A DNA stretch of 64,000 nucleotides from Arthrobacter sp. (lineage in GTDB: Bacteria > Actinomycetota > Actinomycetes > Actinomycetales > Micrococcaceae), in contig JAITLQ010000013.1 of the NCBI GenBank assembly GCA_031277795.1, positions 62,001 through 126,000 on the forward strand, given 5' to 3'. The translations under genes were made by a program, and so were the position numbers. Shown here piece by piece: positions 1 to 8,383 of this stretch (position 1 is its first letter; each line of letters starts with the position of its first letter). A model generated the notes under the pieces. That model had not been told where the DNA came from and made no database searches. It saw only the letters and a program-made list of their open reading frames with translations.

Positions 1-101
1 TCCCGTTCCTGGCCACCGACGTGCCCGCGATCGATGTGCTCTGGCAGGGCACAGCCCGCCGCAACGGTTCCTCGGCCACCCTGATCACGGGCGGCGGCTG
101 A
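1..101 (+). CDS. 3' end of an unidentified CDS (cut by window edge)
   Basis: The frame starting at base 3 is open to a TGA at 99-101, which overlaps the ATG of the next gene (ATGA), so the two are probably translationally coupled. Only about 32 residues are visible, ending ATLITGGG. No family can be assigned. Its position directly before a secreted protein and a SipW-type peptidase suggests it belongs to the same exported-protein operon. Confidence 0.55.
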   Translation, partial: PFLATDVPAIDVLWQGTARRNGSSATLITGGG

Positions 102-883
102 TGGCCGTCCCCTCCGCGCCGCTCTGGACCGCCCCACTGGTGGCCCTCTCCCTGATCCCGGCCGGCACCGCGCAGGCCGCACCCGCCCCGCCGTCGGGGT
201 CCCCCATCTCCGGGCGGCTCGAGGTCTCCCTCGACGGCACCCACTTTGGGCGTTCGCCCGACGCGGCGCTGTTCGAACGGCTGGGTCCCGTCTTCCCTGG
301 GAAACGGGGCACCGACTCGGCCTGGCTGCGCAACGGAACCACCGTCCCCCTCCTCGTGCGGGTTCAGCTGAGCAACGGGTGGAGCGACTCTGAGCAGCTG
401 GCCGCCGCCACCACCTTGCGGGTCGACGCCTCGGGGGAGCGCCTCACGACGGCGCTCGGCGGAACCACGCTCTCCGGCGCCGCGGGGCCGGGGGCGGAGG
501 CCACCGCGCCAGCGGGCACACCCGCCGGCGCGGCGTGCACCGTCGTCGGTCCCACACTGAAGCTCGAACCGGGCGCCACGACCCGCTGGGACGCGAGCAT
601 CGCGGTGTCCTCCGGCCTGACGGGGCGCGACGGCGCGGGCGCCCGGCTCGGTTTCACGCTGCGCGCGGTGGCCGTCGAGGCCTCCGCCGGTTTCCCCTCC
701 CCCGGCTGCTCCGAGATCACCGCGGACCCAGGACTGCCCGGGCCGGACGCACCGCCCGCGCCGCCCTTGGCCGAGAGCGGCTGGGCCGGCGGGGGCCTGG
801 GGCTGCTCGGCGCCGGGCTCGCGGCGCTCGGCCTCCTGCTGGGCCGCCGGCGCCGTCACCGTCGCCAGGGAAGGACAGCGTGA
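101..883 (+). CDS. Secreted, C-terminally anchored protein of a SipW operon
   Basis: 260 residues. The N-terminus has a hydrophobic signal segment with a likely cleavage near AQA-AP at about residue 28. The C-terminus carries LAESG (about 223-227), a hydrophobic stretch, then an Arg-rich tail (RRRRHRR). That order resembles an LAxTG-type cell-wall sorting signal with Ser in place of Thr, or simply a membrane anchor. The middle is Gly/Ala/Thr-rich with no recognised domain. Its stop overlaps the GTG start of a SipW-like signal peptidase (GTGA), so it is a likely substrate of that enzyme. Surface location is inferred; function is unknown. Confidence 0.75.
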   Translation: MAVPSAPLWTAPLVALSLIPAGTAQAAPAPPSGSPISGRLEVSLDGTHFGRSPDAALFERLGPVFPGKRGTDSAWLRNGTTVPLLVRVQLSNGWSDSEQLAAATTLRVDASGERLTTALGGTTLSGAAGPGAEATAPAGTPAGAACTVVGPTLKLEPGATTRWDASIAVSSGLTGRDGAGARLGFTLRAVAVEASAGFPSPGCSEITADPGLPGPDAPPAPPLAESGWAGGGLGLLGAGLAALGLLLGRRRRHRRQGRTA

Positions 884-1626
884 GCCAGTCGCACGACGCC
901 GAGGAATCGCGCCCTCTCACCCGCAAGCAAGCCCTGAACCTCGAACGGGCCGCCCGAACGGGCGCACGGCCCGGCCCGGAACCCGTCGATCCAGGCACGA
1001 ATGGGGCGGCGTCGCACCACTCGGCCGAAGGGACCGAGGCCGGGGACCTCCCCCCGCACGCACGCCGCGGCGCCGCGGTCCGGCGGCCGTTCGCGCTCAG
1101 GGCGCTGCGCGCGGCGGCAAGCACCGCGGTGTTCCTCGTGCTGTGTTTGTCCTTGTTCATCGGCGTGGTCGCGATCGCGCTGCCGGCGCTGGCCGGCGGG
1201 ACGGCGCTCACCGTGCAGACCTCGTCGATGCGGCCGAACTACCTGCCCGGCACGCTCGTGGTCATCAGGCCGGTGGAGGCGGCCAGCCTTCGGCCGGGCG
1301 ACGTCATCACGTACCAACTCAAGAGTGGGGAACCGGTGGTGGTCACCCACCGGGTCACGCAACAACTGCGGGCGGCCGACGGCGGCTACCTCTTCATCAC
1401 GCAGGGGGATGCCAATCCCGCCCCGGATGCCGAGCCGGTGCGCGAGGTGCAGGTGCGGGGGAAGCTCTGGTACGCCGTGCCGTGGGTGGGCCATCTGTCC
1501 GCCGCGGTCACGGGGCACTGGCGGACGGCGGTGATCCCCCTCGCCGTGGGCGCGCTCTTTGCGTATGCGGCGTGGATGTTCGTCTCCTCTGCGCGGGACA
1601 AACGCAAGCAGCGCCGCGCGACCTGA
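880..1626 (+). CDS. sipW: SipW/ER-type signal peptidase I
   Basis: 248 residues from GTG 880, chosen because it overlaps the preceding stop. An Arg/Pro-rich cytoplasmic tail (about 1-80) is followed by a membrane segment (about 82-105), the catalytic serine in SSMRPNY (Ser116), GDVITY, VTHRV (His157) and ITQGDANP, then a second membrane segment near the C-terminus. The Ser/His arrangement, with His where bacterial LepB has Lys, marks the ER/SipW class. These enzymes process a small set of exported proteins rather than the bulk secretome; the anchored protein just upstream is the obvious client. Confidence 0.9.
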   Translation: MSQSHDAEESRPLTRKQALNLERAARTGARPGPEPVDPGTNGAASHHSAEGTEAGDLPPHARRGAAVRRPFALRALRAAASTAVFLVLCLSLFIGVVAIALPALAGGTALTVQTSSMRPNYLPGTLVVIRPVEAASLRPGDVITYQLKSGEPVVVTHRVTQQLRAADGGYLFITQGDANPAPDAEPVREVQVRGKLWYAVPWVGHLSAAVTGHWRTAVIPLAVGALFAYAAWMFVSSARDKRKQRRAT

Positions 1627-1770
1627 GGGACGCGAGGCCGCACGCGGAGAGCCGCAGGACCGCAAGGCCCGAGCACCTGAGCGACGGAGGACCCCGCCCA
1701 CTCTGCGAGTCCCGCCCTTCCGCGCGTAGCCCACCCTTCCTCGCGCGCCCCCGAGCCCACTCAAACGCCA

Positions 1771-1828
1771 AATCGGAGTGGGTTCGGTACGGTTCTCGGG
1801 CCAAAAACGTACCAAACCCACTCCGATT
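1771..1828. repeat. Family A palindrome, copy 1
   Basis: Arms of 21 bases starting AATCGGAGTGGGTTCGGTAC (1771) and ending GTACCAAACCCACTCCGATT (1828), with one mismatch and a 16-base centre. The same element recurs at 20158 and 27500; judged by its flank this copy lies in the opposite orientation. It occupies the convergent gap 1627-1932 between sipW and the MDR oxidoreductase. The rest of that gap is G-rich and holds a 23-bp direct repeat (1832-1854 and 1861-1883, one mismatch) and no gene. Confidence 0.85.
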
Positions 1829-1932
1829 CGGGGGGTGGGGGGAGCCGCCCGTCCGATGCGGGGGTGGGGGGAGCCGCCTGTCCAGACCGGGCGGAGAGTG
1901 CCGCCGACTCCGGTTCGGGGGGAAGAACCCGC

Positions 1933-2910
1933 TCAGGGGCGCAGCAGCACCTTGCCCGTGCGGCCCGGCGTCTCCTGCAGGGACAGCGCGGCGGGGAGCT
2001 CGTCGAAGGAGAACACCCCTGCGGTGGGCAGCGTGACCTCGCCGGCCGCGACGCGAGCGAAGATCTCGCCCATGAGCTCGCGCTTGTGGGCCGGGTCCAT
2101 GGCGGTGGACACCTTCGAGCCCCAGAAGCCGCGCACGGTGAGCTCCTTGAAGATCACGTCGGAGGAGGGGATCGGCATCGTGCGCCCGGCCATGGCGCCG
2201 AAGACCACGAGCGTGCCGCCCTGCGCCAGCAGCGTGACGAGCTCGCCGGCGATGTCGCCGCCGATCTGGTCCACGGCGGCCTTGATGGGGGCGCCGCCCG
2301 TGATCTCGAGGGCGCGCTCGCGCCAGCCCTCGGTCTCCGTGGAGACCACGGTCTCGATGCCCTGGGCCGCCAACTCGGCCACGCCGGCCTCGCGCCGCAC
2401 CACGCCCAGGGCGTGGATGCCGCGGGCGCGGGCGAACTGGGCGACGAGGCGCCCCACCGCACCGTTGGCGCCGTCGATCACGAGCCAGTCGCCGGCCTCC
2501 AGTCCCAGGGAGTCAAGCAGAGACAGTGCGGAGAACGGCATGGAGACGAGCTGCGCCGCGGCCTCGTCGGTGATCGCGTCAGGGACGGGGAGCAGCCCGG
2601 CGGCCGGGGCCGTGAAGAGCTCGGCCCAGGCGCCGAAGCGGCCACCGATCACCACCCGCTGCCCCACGGACAGCCCCGTCACGCCCTCGCCGAGGGCCTC
2701 CACCACGCCCAGCGCCTCGGTTCCGGCGCCGGCCGGCAACTCCGGCTTGAAGCCGTACACGCCCTTCACGGTGAGGACATCGTGGTTGTGGATGGGGCTC
2801 AGGACCAGCCTGACGAGCGCCTCACCCGCGGCGGGCGCGGGGGCCTCGGCTTCGGCGGGGTGCAGGACGTCGGCCGGGTCGCCGAAGGAGGCGTGGCTGA
2901 GGATGCGCAT
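1933..2910 (-). CDS. Zinc-free MDR oxidoreductase (quinone reductase / enoyl reductase-like)
   Basis: 325 residues. An N-terminal GroES-like domain (MRILSHASFGDPADVL onward) is followed by a Rossmann domain with the NADPH-binding ANGAVG signature. The structural and catalytic Zn ligands of alcohol dehydrogenases are absent, as in NADPH:quinone reductases and mitochondrial-type 2-enoyl reductases. The likely role is NADPH-dependent reduction of a quinone or an alpha,beta-unsaturated carbonyl. The start at 2910 is supported by an upstream AGGAG. It lies 53 bp downstream of a DUF1304 gene on the same strand, facing a TetR gene, so this is probably a TetR-repressed detoxification operon. Confidence 0.85.
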   Translation of the reverse strand: MRILSHASFGDPADVLHPAEAEAPAPAAGEALVRLVLSPIHNHDVLTVKGVYGFKPELPAGAGTEALGVVEALGEGVTGLSVGQRVVIGGRFGAWAELFTAPAAGLLPVPDAITDEAAAQLVSMPFSALSLLDSLGLEAGDWLVIDGANGAVGRLVAQFARARGIHALGVVRREAGVAELAAQGIETVVSTETEGWRERALEITGGAPIKAAVDQIGGDIAGELVTLLAQGGTLVVFGAMAGRTMPIPSSDVIFKELTVRGFWGSKVSTAMDPAHKRELMGEIFARVAAGEVTLPTAGVFSFDELPAALSLQETPGRTGKVLLRP

Positions 2911-2963
2911 GGTGTTGCTCCTAGAGGATCGCGTGGGGTGGTGCGAGAAGGGGGTGGGTCGGC

Positions 2964-3356
2964 TCAACCGAGCAGGGCGCCGAGGGCCGTGAGGAGCACG
3001 GCGAGCAGCGGCAGGGCGCCCTGTTTGATGGCGGCGGCGCGATGTTGCTTGGAGGAAAGCAGCAAGACCAGCGCGGCGGCCAGCATGCTGCCGGTTCCGG
3101 AGAGGACCAGCGTGAGGCCCACCGCGGTGGAACCCGCGGCGGTCACGACGACACCGGCCAGCGCCAAGATCGCCAGGAAGAGGTTGTAGAAGCCCTGGTT
3201 GAAGGCCAGCGACTTGGTCACCCTGGCCTCCTCGGCGCTGCCGATCCCGAAGGTCTTGCGCGCGGCCGGCCCCTCCCAGGCCACCGACTCCATCCAGAAG
3301 ATGTAGACGTGCAGGACCGCGGCGAGCGCGGCAAGAATGAGCCCGACGATGAGCAC
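2964..3356 (-). CDS. DUF1304 small membrane protein
   Basis: 130 residues with four hydrophobic segments and the family-like opening FYN/NQGFYN and HVYIFWMESVAW motifs of DUF1304. GTG start at 3356, preceded by GGAGG seven bases upstream. The molecular function is not known. It is the first gene of the leftward pair with the MDR oxidoreductase and shares the divergent promoter with tetR; such DUF1304-TetR pairs suggest a repressor-controlled stress response. Confidence 0.85.
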   Translation of the reverse strand: MLIVGLILAALAAVLHVYIFWMESVAWEGPAARKTFGIGSAEEARVTKSLAFNQGFYNLFLAILALAGVVVTAAGSTAVGLTLVLSGTGSMLAAALVLLLSSKQHRAAAIKQGALPLLAVLLTALGALLG

Positions 3357-3378
3357 GGCAACCTCCGTTTATCGAATC

Positions 3379-3406
3379 GACCGTTTCACTATATACTGAA
3401 ACGGTC
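3379..3406. promoter_or_regulatory. Probable TetR operator between DUF1304 and tetR
   Basis: Palindrome GACCGTTTCA - 8 bases - TGAAACGGTC (3379-3406) whose AT-rich centre (CTATATAC) resembles a -10 element. It lies 22 bases upstream of the leftward GTG and 35 bases upstream of the rightward ATG, so binding could repress both directions. Confidence 0.8.
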
Positions 3407-3440
3407 GGTACACAAGTCAACCGACGGAAGAGGAAACGCC

Positions 3441-4016
3441 ATGGGCCGCAGTCGCACCTTCGATCCGGACGCCGCCGTACTCGCCGCGCGCCAAACCTTC
3501 TGGAGCCGCGGCTACGAGGAGACCTCGGTCCCGGACCTCGAGGCGGCCACCGGCCTGAGCCGCTCCAGCCTCTACCACTCCTTCGGCTCCAAGCGCGGCC
3601 TCTTCGACGCCGCCGTGAAGAGCTACCTCGACGAGGTGGTCCGCCCGCCGCTTGCCCCCTTGATGCTCGACGACGTGGCGCCCGGCGCGCTGGCGGACTA
3701 CCTCGAGCGCGTGGCCGGATGGGCGGGCACCGCCGGCCGGGGCAACGGCTGCCTCATGCTCAACGCGGCGGCCGGTTCCCTGGCCCACGACGAAGCCATG
3801 TCGGAGGGCATCCGCGCCTACCACGCCGAGCTGCTCACTTCGTTGGGCCGCGGGGTCGAAGCCGCCCGCCCCGAACTGGGTCCGGAGGCCGCCGCCGAGC
3901 TCGCCGAGGAACTCACGGGCTCCGTCGTGGCGGCCCTTCTGCTGGCCCGCGTCGACCCGCCGGCCGCCGAGCGCCTCCTGCGCCTCGCCACCCGGCGGGC
4001 CACCCCCTCGGTCTAG
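3441..4016 (+). CDS. TetR-family repressor
   Basis: 191 residues. An N-terminal helix-turn-helix (TSVPDLEAATGLSRSSLYHS region, about 28-47) is followed by the usual FGSKRGLFDAAV linker and a mixed alpha-helical ligand domain. The RTFDPDAAVLAARQTFWSRGYEETS opening is split across standard helix 1 of the NemR/YcdC-like group, consistent with sensing reactive electrophiles. It is divergent from the DUF1304-oxidoreductase pair across a clear palindrome, so it probably represses that pair and itself. It converges on copB with a 22-bp gap. Confidence 0.88.
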   Translation: MGRSRTFDPDAAVLAARQTFWSRGYEETSVPDLEAATGLSRSSLYHSFGSKRGLFDAAVKSYLDEVVRPPLAPLMLDDVAPGALADYLERVAGWAGTAGRGNGCLMLNAAAGSLAHDEAMSEGIRAYHAELLTSLGRGVEAARPELGPEAAAELAEELTGSVVAALLLARVDPPAAERLLRLATRRATPSV

Positions 4017-4038
4017 CCGCACCGGGACGGCCCGCCGC

Positions 4039-6207
4039 CTAGTGACCCACGGCGGCGAGGCGCAGGTCAACGCGACGCAGCCGCTGGGCATTGAGCGCCA
4101 CGACCACCGTCGACGCGCTCATGAGCAAGGCACCCACGCTCATGGGCATGACGATCCCCCACGGCGCGAGCACCCCGGCCGCGATCGGCACGGCCAGCGG
4201 GTTGTAGCCGGCCGCCCACCAGAGGTTCTGCTTCATGATGGAGTAGGCGGCCACGGAGAGCGTGCGCAGGGCCACGACGGCGCGCGGGTCCCCGGAGGCG
4301 AGCACCACGCCGGCCGAGCCGATGGCCACGTCCGTGCCGCCGCCCATCGCGATGCCCACGTCGGCCGAGGCCAGCGCCGGGGCGTCGTTCACGCCGTCGC
4401 CCACCATCGCCACGCGCTTACCCTCCGCGCGCAGCTCGGCAACCTTGCCTGCTTTGTCCTCGGGCCGCACGCCGGCAAAGACGCGATCGATCCCCAGCTC
4501 CGCGGCCACGTGGCGCGCCACGGGCTCGGCGTCGCCCGTGATCATCACGACCTCCACGCCCTGCGCCAGCAGCGCCGCCACGGCGGCCCGCGACTCGGGA
4601 CGGATCGCATCGGCGAGGCGCAGCGCGCCGATCACCGCGCCGTCGCGCGTCACGTGAAGCACGGTGGCGCCCTCCGCGCCCCACTCGGCCGCGACGTCGA
4701 GCGCTTGGATGCCCTCCTGAGCGAGGAGGGCAGGGCCGCCCACCCGCACGACGGCGCCGCCCACCAGGGCGCGCACGCCCACCGCCGGGTGGCTCACGAA
4801 GCCGGTGGCGGCCGGCACTTCCAGTCCGCGCTCCGCGGCCGCCGCCACGATGGCGCGGGCCAGCGGGTGCTCGCTGTCGACCTCCGCTGCGGCGGCCAGG
4901 GCGAGCAGCTCGCCCTCGCCAACTCCGCGCACGGGCAGCGCGGCCGTGACGGCGGGGGCGCCCTCCGTGAGGGTGCCGGTCTTGTCGAAGAGGACCGCGT
5001 CTACGGCGCGCATGGCCTCGAGGGCCAGGCGGTCCTTGACGAGGAGGCCGGAGCGCGCGGCCTTGGCCGTGGCGATCGAGACGACGAGCGGAATGGCGAG
5101 GCCGAGCGCGTGGGGGCAGGCCACGACGAGGACCGTGATGGTGCGTTCAACGGCAGAGTCCGGGTGGCCGAGCACCGCCCAGACGATCGCGGTGACGACC
5201 GCGGCACCGAGGGCGAACCAGAAGAGCCACCCGGCCGCGGTGTCGGCGAGGCGCTGGGCCCGGGTCGTGGAGCTCTGAGCCTCCGCGACCATGCGCGAGA
5301 TCCCGGCCAGCGCGGTGTTCTCCCCCGCCGCGGTGACGCGCACGCGCAGGCCGGAGTCGGTGGCGACGGTGCCGGCCACGACGCTGTCCCCCTGGCCGCG
5401 CTTGACCGGCGCGGATTCGCCCGTGATGAGCGATTCGTCCAGATGGGCCTCGCCCTGGGCGATGATGCCGTCCGCCGGCACGGCACCGCCTGGGCGGACC
5501 ATGACAAGGTCGCCCACGCGCAGCGCGCCGGGGGTCACCGTGACGATGTCGCCACCCTCGATGCGCTCGGCCTCCTCGGGGAGCAGGGCCGCGAGCGAGT
5601 CGAGCGCGCTGGAGGTCGCGGCGAGCGAGCGCATCTCGATCCAGTGACCCAGCAGCATGATGACGATGAGCAGCGCGAGCTCCCACCAGAACTCCAGGGT
5701 CATGGGGAGCAGGTGCAGGCTGGAGCCCCACGAGGAGAGGAACGCGACCGTGATGGCCAGCGCGATGAGCGTCATCATGGCGGGCTTGCGGGCCCGAAGC
5801 TCGCCGACGGCGCCACCCAGGAACGGCCGGCCGCCCCACGCGTACATCACCGTGCCGAGCACCGGCGCGATCCAGGCGGTCCAGCCCTCCATCGGCAGCT
5901 CGTAGCCGAGGATGTGCGCGAACATCGGGCTGAAGGCGACGACCGGAACCGCGAGGACCAGCATGATCCAGAAGAGACGGCGGAAGATCGCGACGTGGCC
6001 GCCGTGGCCCGCATGATCCTCGTGGCTTGCCGGCTCATCGTGGCCCACATGAGTGTCGTGGCCCGCATGGGCTTCATGGACCTCGTGGCCCGCATGACCC
6101 ACGTGGGAGGCGACCGCATACTCTCGCACCTCCCCCTGTTCCGAAGGCTCGGGCCGGTGTCCGCTCACCTCTGGAGCGCTTGCCTGGTGTTCGTGATGGG
6201 CGTTCAT
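4039..6207 (-). CDS. copB: P1B-type heavy-metal ATPase (CopB-like, CPH)
   Basis: 722 residues from ATG 6207. The first ~75 residues are His-rich (about 20 His in HAGH/HVGH/HEDH clusters) and there is no CxxC heavy-metal domain. Core motifs: TGES (262-265), CPH in the translocation helix (364-366), DKTGT (408-412) and GDGVND. CPH plus a His-rich tail defines the P1B-3 CopB group, which exports copper or silver across the membrane. ATG 6219 would add four residues but lies inside the operator. The palindrome over the start is a CsoR-type site, indicating copper induction; no csoR gene is in the window. Confidence 0.92.
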   Translation of the reverse strand: MNAHHEHQASAPEVSGHRPEPSEQGEVREYAVASHVGHAGHEVHEAHAGHDTHVGHDEPASHEDHAGHGGHVAIFRRLFWIMLVLAVPVVAFSPMFAHILGYELPMEGWTAWIAPVLGTVMYAWGGRPFLGGAVGELRARKPAMMTLIALAITVAFLSSWGSSLHLLPMTLEFWWELALLIVIMLLGHWIEMRSLAATSSALDSLAALLPEEAERIEGGDIVTVTPGALRVGDLVMVRPGGAVPADGIIAQGEAHLDESLITGESAPVKRGQGDSVVAGTVATDSGLRVRVTAAGENTALAGISRMVAEAQSSTTRAQRLADTAAGWLFWFALGAAVVTAIVWAVLGHPDSAVERTITVLVVACPHALGLAIPLVVSIATAKAARSGLLVKDRLALEAMRAVDAVLFDKTGTLTEGAPAVTAALPVRGVGEGELLALAAAAEVDSEHPLARAIVAAAAERGLEVPAATGFVSHPAVGVRALVGGAVVRVGGPALLAQEGIQALDVAAEWGAEGATVLHVTRDGAVIGALRLADAIRPESRAAVAALLAQGVEVVMITGDAEPVARHVAAELGIDRVFAGVRPEDKAGKVAELRAEGKRVAMVGDGVNDAPALASADVGIAMGGGTDVAIGSAGVVLASGDPRAVVALRTLSVAAYSIMKQNLWWAAGYNPLAVPIAAGVLAPWGIVMPMSVGALLMSASTVVVALNAQRLRRVDLRLAAVGH

Positions 6208-6215
6208 GGCGCCAA

Positions 6216-6240
6216 CCATATACCCCCAGGGGGTATATGG
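6216..6240. promoter_or_regulatory. CsoR-type copper operator
   Basis: Perfect 25-bp odd palindrome with core TATACCCCCAGGGGGTATA, the G-tract pattern of actinobacterial CsoR sites. It ends 9 bases before the chosen copB start and covers an alternative upstream ATG, so repressor binding would block transcription start or initiation. Confidence 0.85.
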
Positions 6241-6281
6241 CGAGGGTGACTTCCATCGCCCGGCAGCAAGCCGGACAAAAA

Positions 6282-6352
6282 GGAAGCCCCGGCCGTTGTG
6301 GCCGGGGCTTCCTGCGTCATCACTCGCACCCTTGAAGGTGTCTACGACTCTA
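6282..6352 (-). ncRNA. TAGAGT-box/hairpin element, copy 1 (candidate small RNA or terminator RNA)
   Basis: Read leftward: TAGAGT (6352-6347), then CACCTTCAAGGGTGCGAGTG ATGAC (6340-6316), then a perfect 13-bp GC stem (6312-6282, loop of five) followed by CTTTTTG, a good Rho-independent terminator. The same order occurs at 27656-27581 and, in the other direction, at 49919-49997. TAGAGT may be a -10 element, giving an RNA of about 65 bases. It could also simply terminate the operon that ends at 6610. Confidence 0.55.
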
Positions 6353-6474
6353 TTCACGCACTTCGTGAATCCCCTGTGCGCAAGCGTCGGGTTCCCTGCC
6401 CACTCCCCCGGAGCCGGCTGGGACGCCCCCAAGGCAAGCCCGCGCCGTCGGGCCTTAGCGGCTCCAACCTGCCG

Positions 6475-6573
6475 GCTTTGCCCACCGAAAATGCGCTTTG
6501 CCCCGGGCATTCCCCGGGGCAAAGCGCAAAAAACATGGGCAAACCCAGTGGACGACGGCGGGCGGCCGGGTGG
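6475..6573. repeat. Family B palindrome copy 1 with GAC-box
   Basis: Imperfect long palindrome 6475-6543 built on CTTTGCCCAC ... GCGCTTTGCCCCGGG / CCCGGGGCAAAGCGC ... GTGGGCAAA, followed at 6551-6573 by the short dispersed motif (GACGACGGCGGGCGGCCGGG). It lies 37 bp beyond the stop of the RidA-family gene. The remainder of the gap 6208-6609 is the CsoR operator and the TAGAGT/hairpin element; no gene is seen there. Confidence 0.8.
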
Positions 6574-6609
6574 CCTGGGCCAGGCTCCGGGCGAACCGGG
6601 CCGCGGGGC

Positions 6610-6999
6610 TCAGGCCTCGAACACCGCCACGAGATCGCAGTGCACCAGCGCCCCGCCGTCGAGCGTCGCGGCCATGGCCTGCCTCGCCGGGCGCGACGCC
6701 GCGTCGGGGAAGGCCTCGAGCCAGAGCCGGTTGAGCTCGGCGCGGTCCCGGTAGTCGGCGAGCCAGAAGGTCATCTTGGCGACGTCGTCCAGGGACCCAC
6801 CCGCCGCGGCCAGCACCGAGCGCGCGTGCCCAAACACGTTGGCCAGCTGCTCCGCCAAGCCCGACGGCGTCTCCCGGGTCACGGGGTCGCGCCCCGTGAG
6901 CACCCCGGAGAAGAGAAACGGTCCCATGCGGCAGGCCGCGGGGATGGGGTTCGCGTGGCCGAAGCCCTCGGTCTCGATGCTGGTGCGGGTCAGGCTCAT
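6610..6999 (-). CDS. RidA/YjgF/YER057c-family protein
   Basis: 129 residues, typical family length, with the single-domain RidA fold signature: an N-terminal strand region, FSGVLTGRD, a central LAAAGGSLDDVAKMTFWLAD helix-strand and the C-terminal PARQAM segment bearing the family's active-site Arg. RidA proteins hydrolyse reactive enamines/imines; some pathway-specific members (2-aminomuconate deaminase type) act in aromatic-amine breakdown. It is the last gene of the leftward operon and its ATG overlaps the stop of the FAH-family gene (ATGA), which supports a pathway-specific role. Substrate unknown. Confidence 0.85.
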   Translation of the reverse strand: MSLTRTSIETEGFGHANPIPAACRMGPFLFSGVLTGRDPVTRETPSGLAEQLANVFGHARSVLAAAGGSLDDVAKMTFWLADYRDRAELNRLWLEAFPDAASRPARQAMAATLDGGALVHCDLVAVFEA

Positions 7000-7919
7000 G
7001 CGTCCCAGTTCACCACGGTGTTCTCGATGAACCCGAGCCCCTCGATCTGAGCGCGCACCACGTCCCCCGGCACGAGCCAGTTCTGCGTGGGCGCGCCGAT
7101 GCCCGCGGGCGTGCCGGTGGCGAGGATGTCGCCCGGCTCCAGCGTGAACACCTGCGAGAGGTAGGCGATCTGCTCGTAGGCGTTGTAGATCATGTCGTTC
7201 GTGCGGTGCTCCTGGCGCACCTCGCCGTTGACCGTGAGCCGCAGGCCCAGATCCAGCGGGTCGGCGATCGCGTCGTCCGTGGTCAGCCACGGCCCCACGG
7301 GGCCGTGCGTGTCGAAGGACTTGCCCAGGGTGAAGGTCGGCGAGAGCTTCTGCAGCCAGTCGCGCACCGAGACGTCGTTTGTCACGACGTACCCGGCGAT
7401 GTAGGAGCGCGCGTCCTCGACCGAGACGTCCTTGGCCGCGCGGCCGATCACCACGCCCAGCTCGATCTCGTAGTCCAGCTGCTCCGAGACGCGCGGGCGC
7501 ACGATGTCCCCGTAGGGGTCGTTGAGGCAGGAGACCTGCTTGTTGAACCACATCTGCGAGGTGGGCGTGGGGATGCCGGCCAGCGCCGCCTCCGCCGCGT
7601 GCTCCTTGTAGTTCATGCCGATGCCCAGGAACTTGCGAGGGGAGTCGATGGGCGCGTGCAGCGTGACCTCGGCGAGGTCGAAGCGCTCGCCCTCGGCCGC
7701 GGTCAGGGCCGGGCCCAGCTCCGCCAGGCGCGGCAGCAGCTCGCGCACCGAGTCGCCCACGCCGGGCACACCCGACAGGTCGACGACGGTGCCGGAGGCC
7801 CGGGTGCCGGCCGGCACCCCGGTGCCGTCCCCACCCAGGGCGAGCTCGGCGTCGTCGTGCAGGTCAACGCGGCCGATCCGGACGGGACCGGACCCCACGG
7901 AGAAGCGTGCGATCCTCAT
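6996..7919 (-). CDS. Fumarylacetoacetate hydrolase (FAH)-family protein
   Basis: 307 residues. The C-terminal FAH domain shows LGIGMNYKEHAAEA, the metal-binding YEIELGVVIGR acidic pair, GKSFDTHGPVGPWL and the closing GDILATGTPAGIG motif. Family members hydrolyse or hydrate/decarboxylate beta-diketone or 2-oxo-acid products of ring cleavage with a divalent metal. The gene overlaps both neighbours by four bases. The closest functional guesses are acylpyruvate hydrolysis or 2-hydroxymuconate/oxalocrotonate-type decarboxylation; sequence alone does not decide. Confidence 0.88.
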   Translation of the reverse strand: MRIARFSVGSGPVRIGRVDLHDDAELALGGDGTGVPAGTRASGTVVDLSGVPGVGDSVRELLPRLAELGPALTAAEGERFDLAEVTLHAPIDSPRKFLGIGMNYKEHAAEAALAGIPTPTSQMWFNKQVSCLNDPYGDIVRPRVSEQLDYEIELGVVIGRAAKDVSVEDARSYIAGYVVTNDVSVRDWLQKLSPTFTLGKSFDTHGPVGPWLTTDDAIADPLDLGLRLTVNGEVRQEHRTNDMIYNAYEQIAYLSQVFTLEPGDILATGTPAGIGAPTQNWLVPGDVVRAQIEGLGFIENTVVNWDA

Positions 7920-8383
7920 GCCGTGGCCTCCTGCCCGCCGCGCGAATCCACCTGGGCCTGCTCGGCCGAGGTGGCGGCCCAGACGTGCTCGCCGTACGGC
8001 GTCATCTGGAAGGAGATGAAGCGCCACGCGCCGTCCTCGCCGCGGTGCAGCACCTGCGTGACCACGCCGGCCACGGTGCGCTCGCCCCCGCCCGGCTTGC
8101 GCAGGCGGTTGACGAGCTCGCCCGTCACGACGGCGACGTCCCCGGCCACGCGGACCAGCAGCTCGCCGCGCTCCATGCCCAGGTAGGCCTGGCGCGTGCG
8201 CACATGCTCCAGGAGCTGGTCCTTGCGGTGGGTCAGGCCCGGCGCGTGCATGTGCACCAGGTTGTCCTCGAAGAGCTCGTCAAGGGCATCCAGGTCGCCG
8301 GCCAGAAGGGCCGCCTGCCGGCGGGCCTCCACGGCCAGGATCTCCTCGCGGAGCGCCGGCTCCGCCTCGATCACGGTGTTCAT
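7916..8383 (-). CDS. SnoaL/NTF2-like (DUF4440-type) protein
   Basis: 155 residues with the NTF2-like pattern: an N-terminal helix (EEILAVEARRQAALLAGDLD), a hydrophobic pocket region around LVHMHAPG, and C-terminal strands ending WRFISFQMTPYG. These cone-shaped proteins bind or isomerise small hydrophobic molecules. It lies between the SDR and FAH genes with four-base overlaps on both sides, so it almost certainly acts in the same pathway, as a lyase/isomerase or binding factor. Confidence 0.75.
   Translation of the reverse strand: MNTVIEAEPALREEILAVEARRQAALLAGDLDALDELFEDNLVHMHAPGLTHRKDQLLEHVRTRQAYLGMERGELLVRVAGDVAVVTGELVNRLRKPGGGERTVAGVVTQVLHRGEDGAWRFISFQMTPYGEHVWAATSAEQAQVDSRGGQEATA

Noticed and set aside
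4042-6249. Long plus-strand frame opposite copB
   Set aside because: His/Arg/Gly-rich antisense translation of a well-defined ATPase gene.
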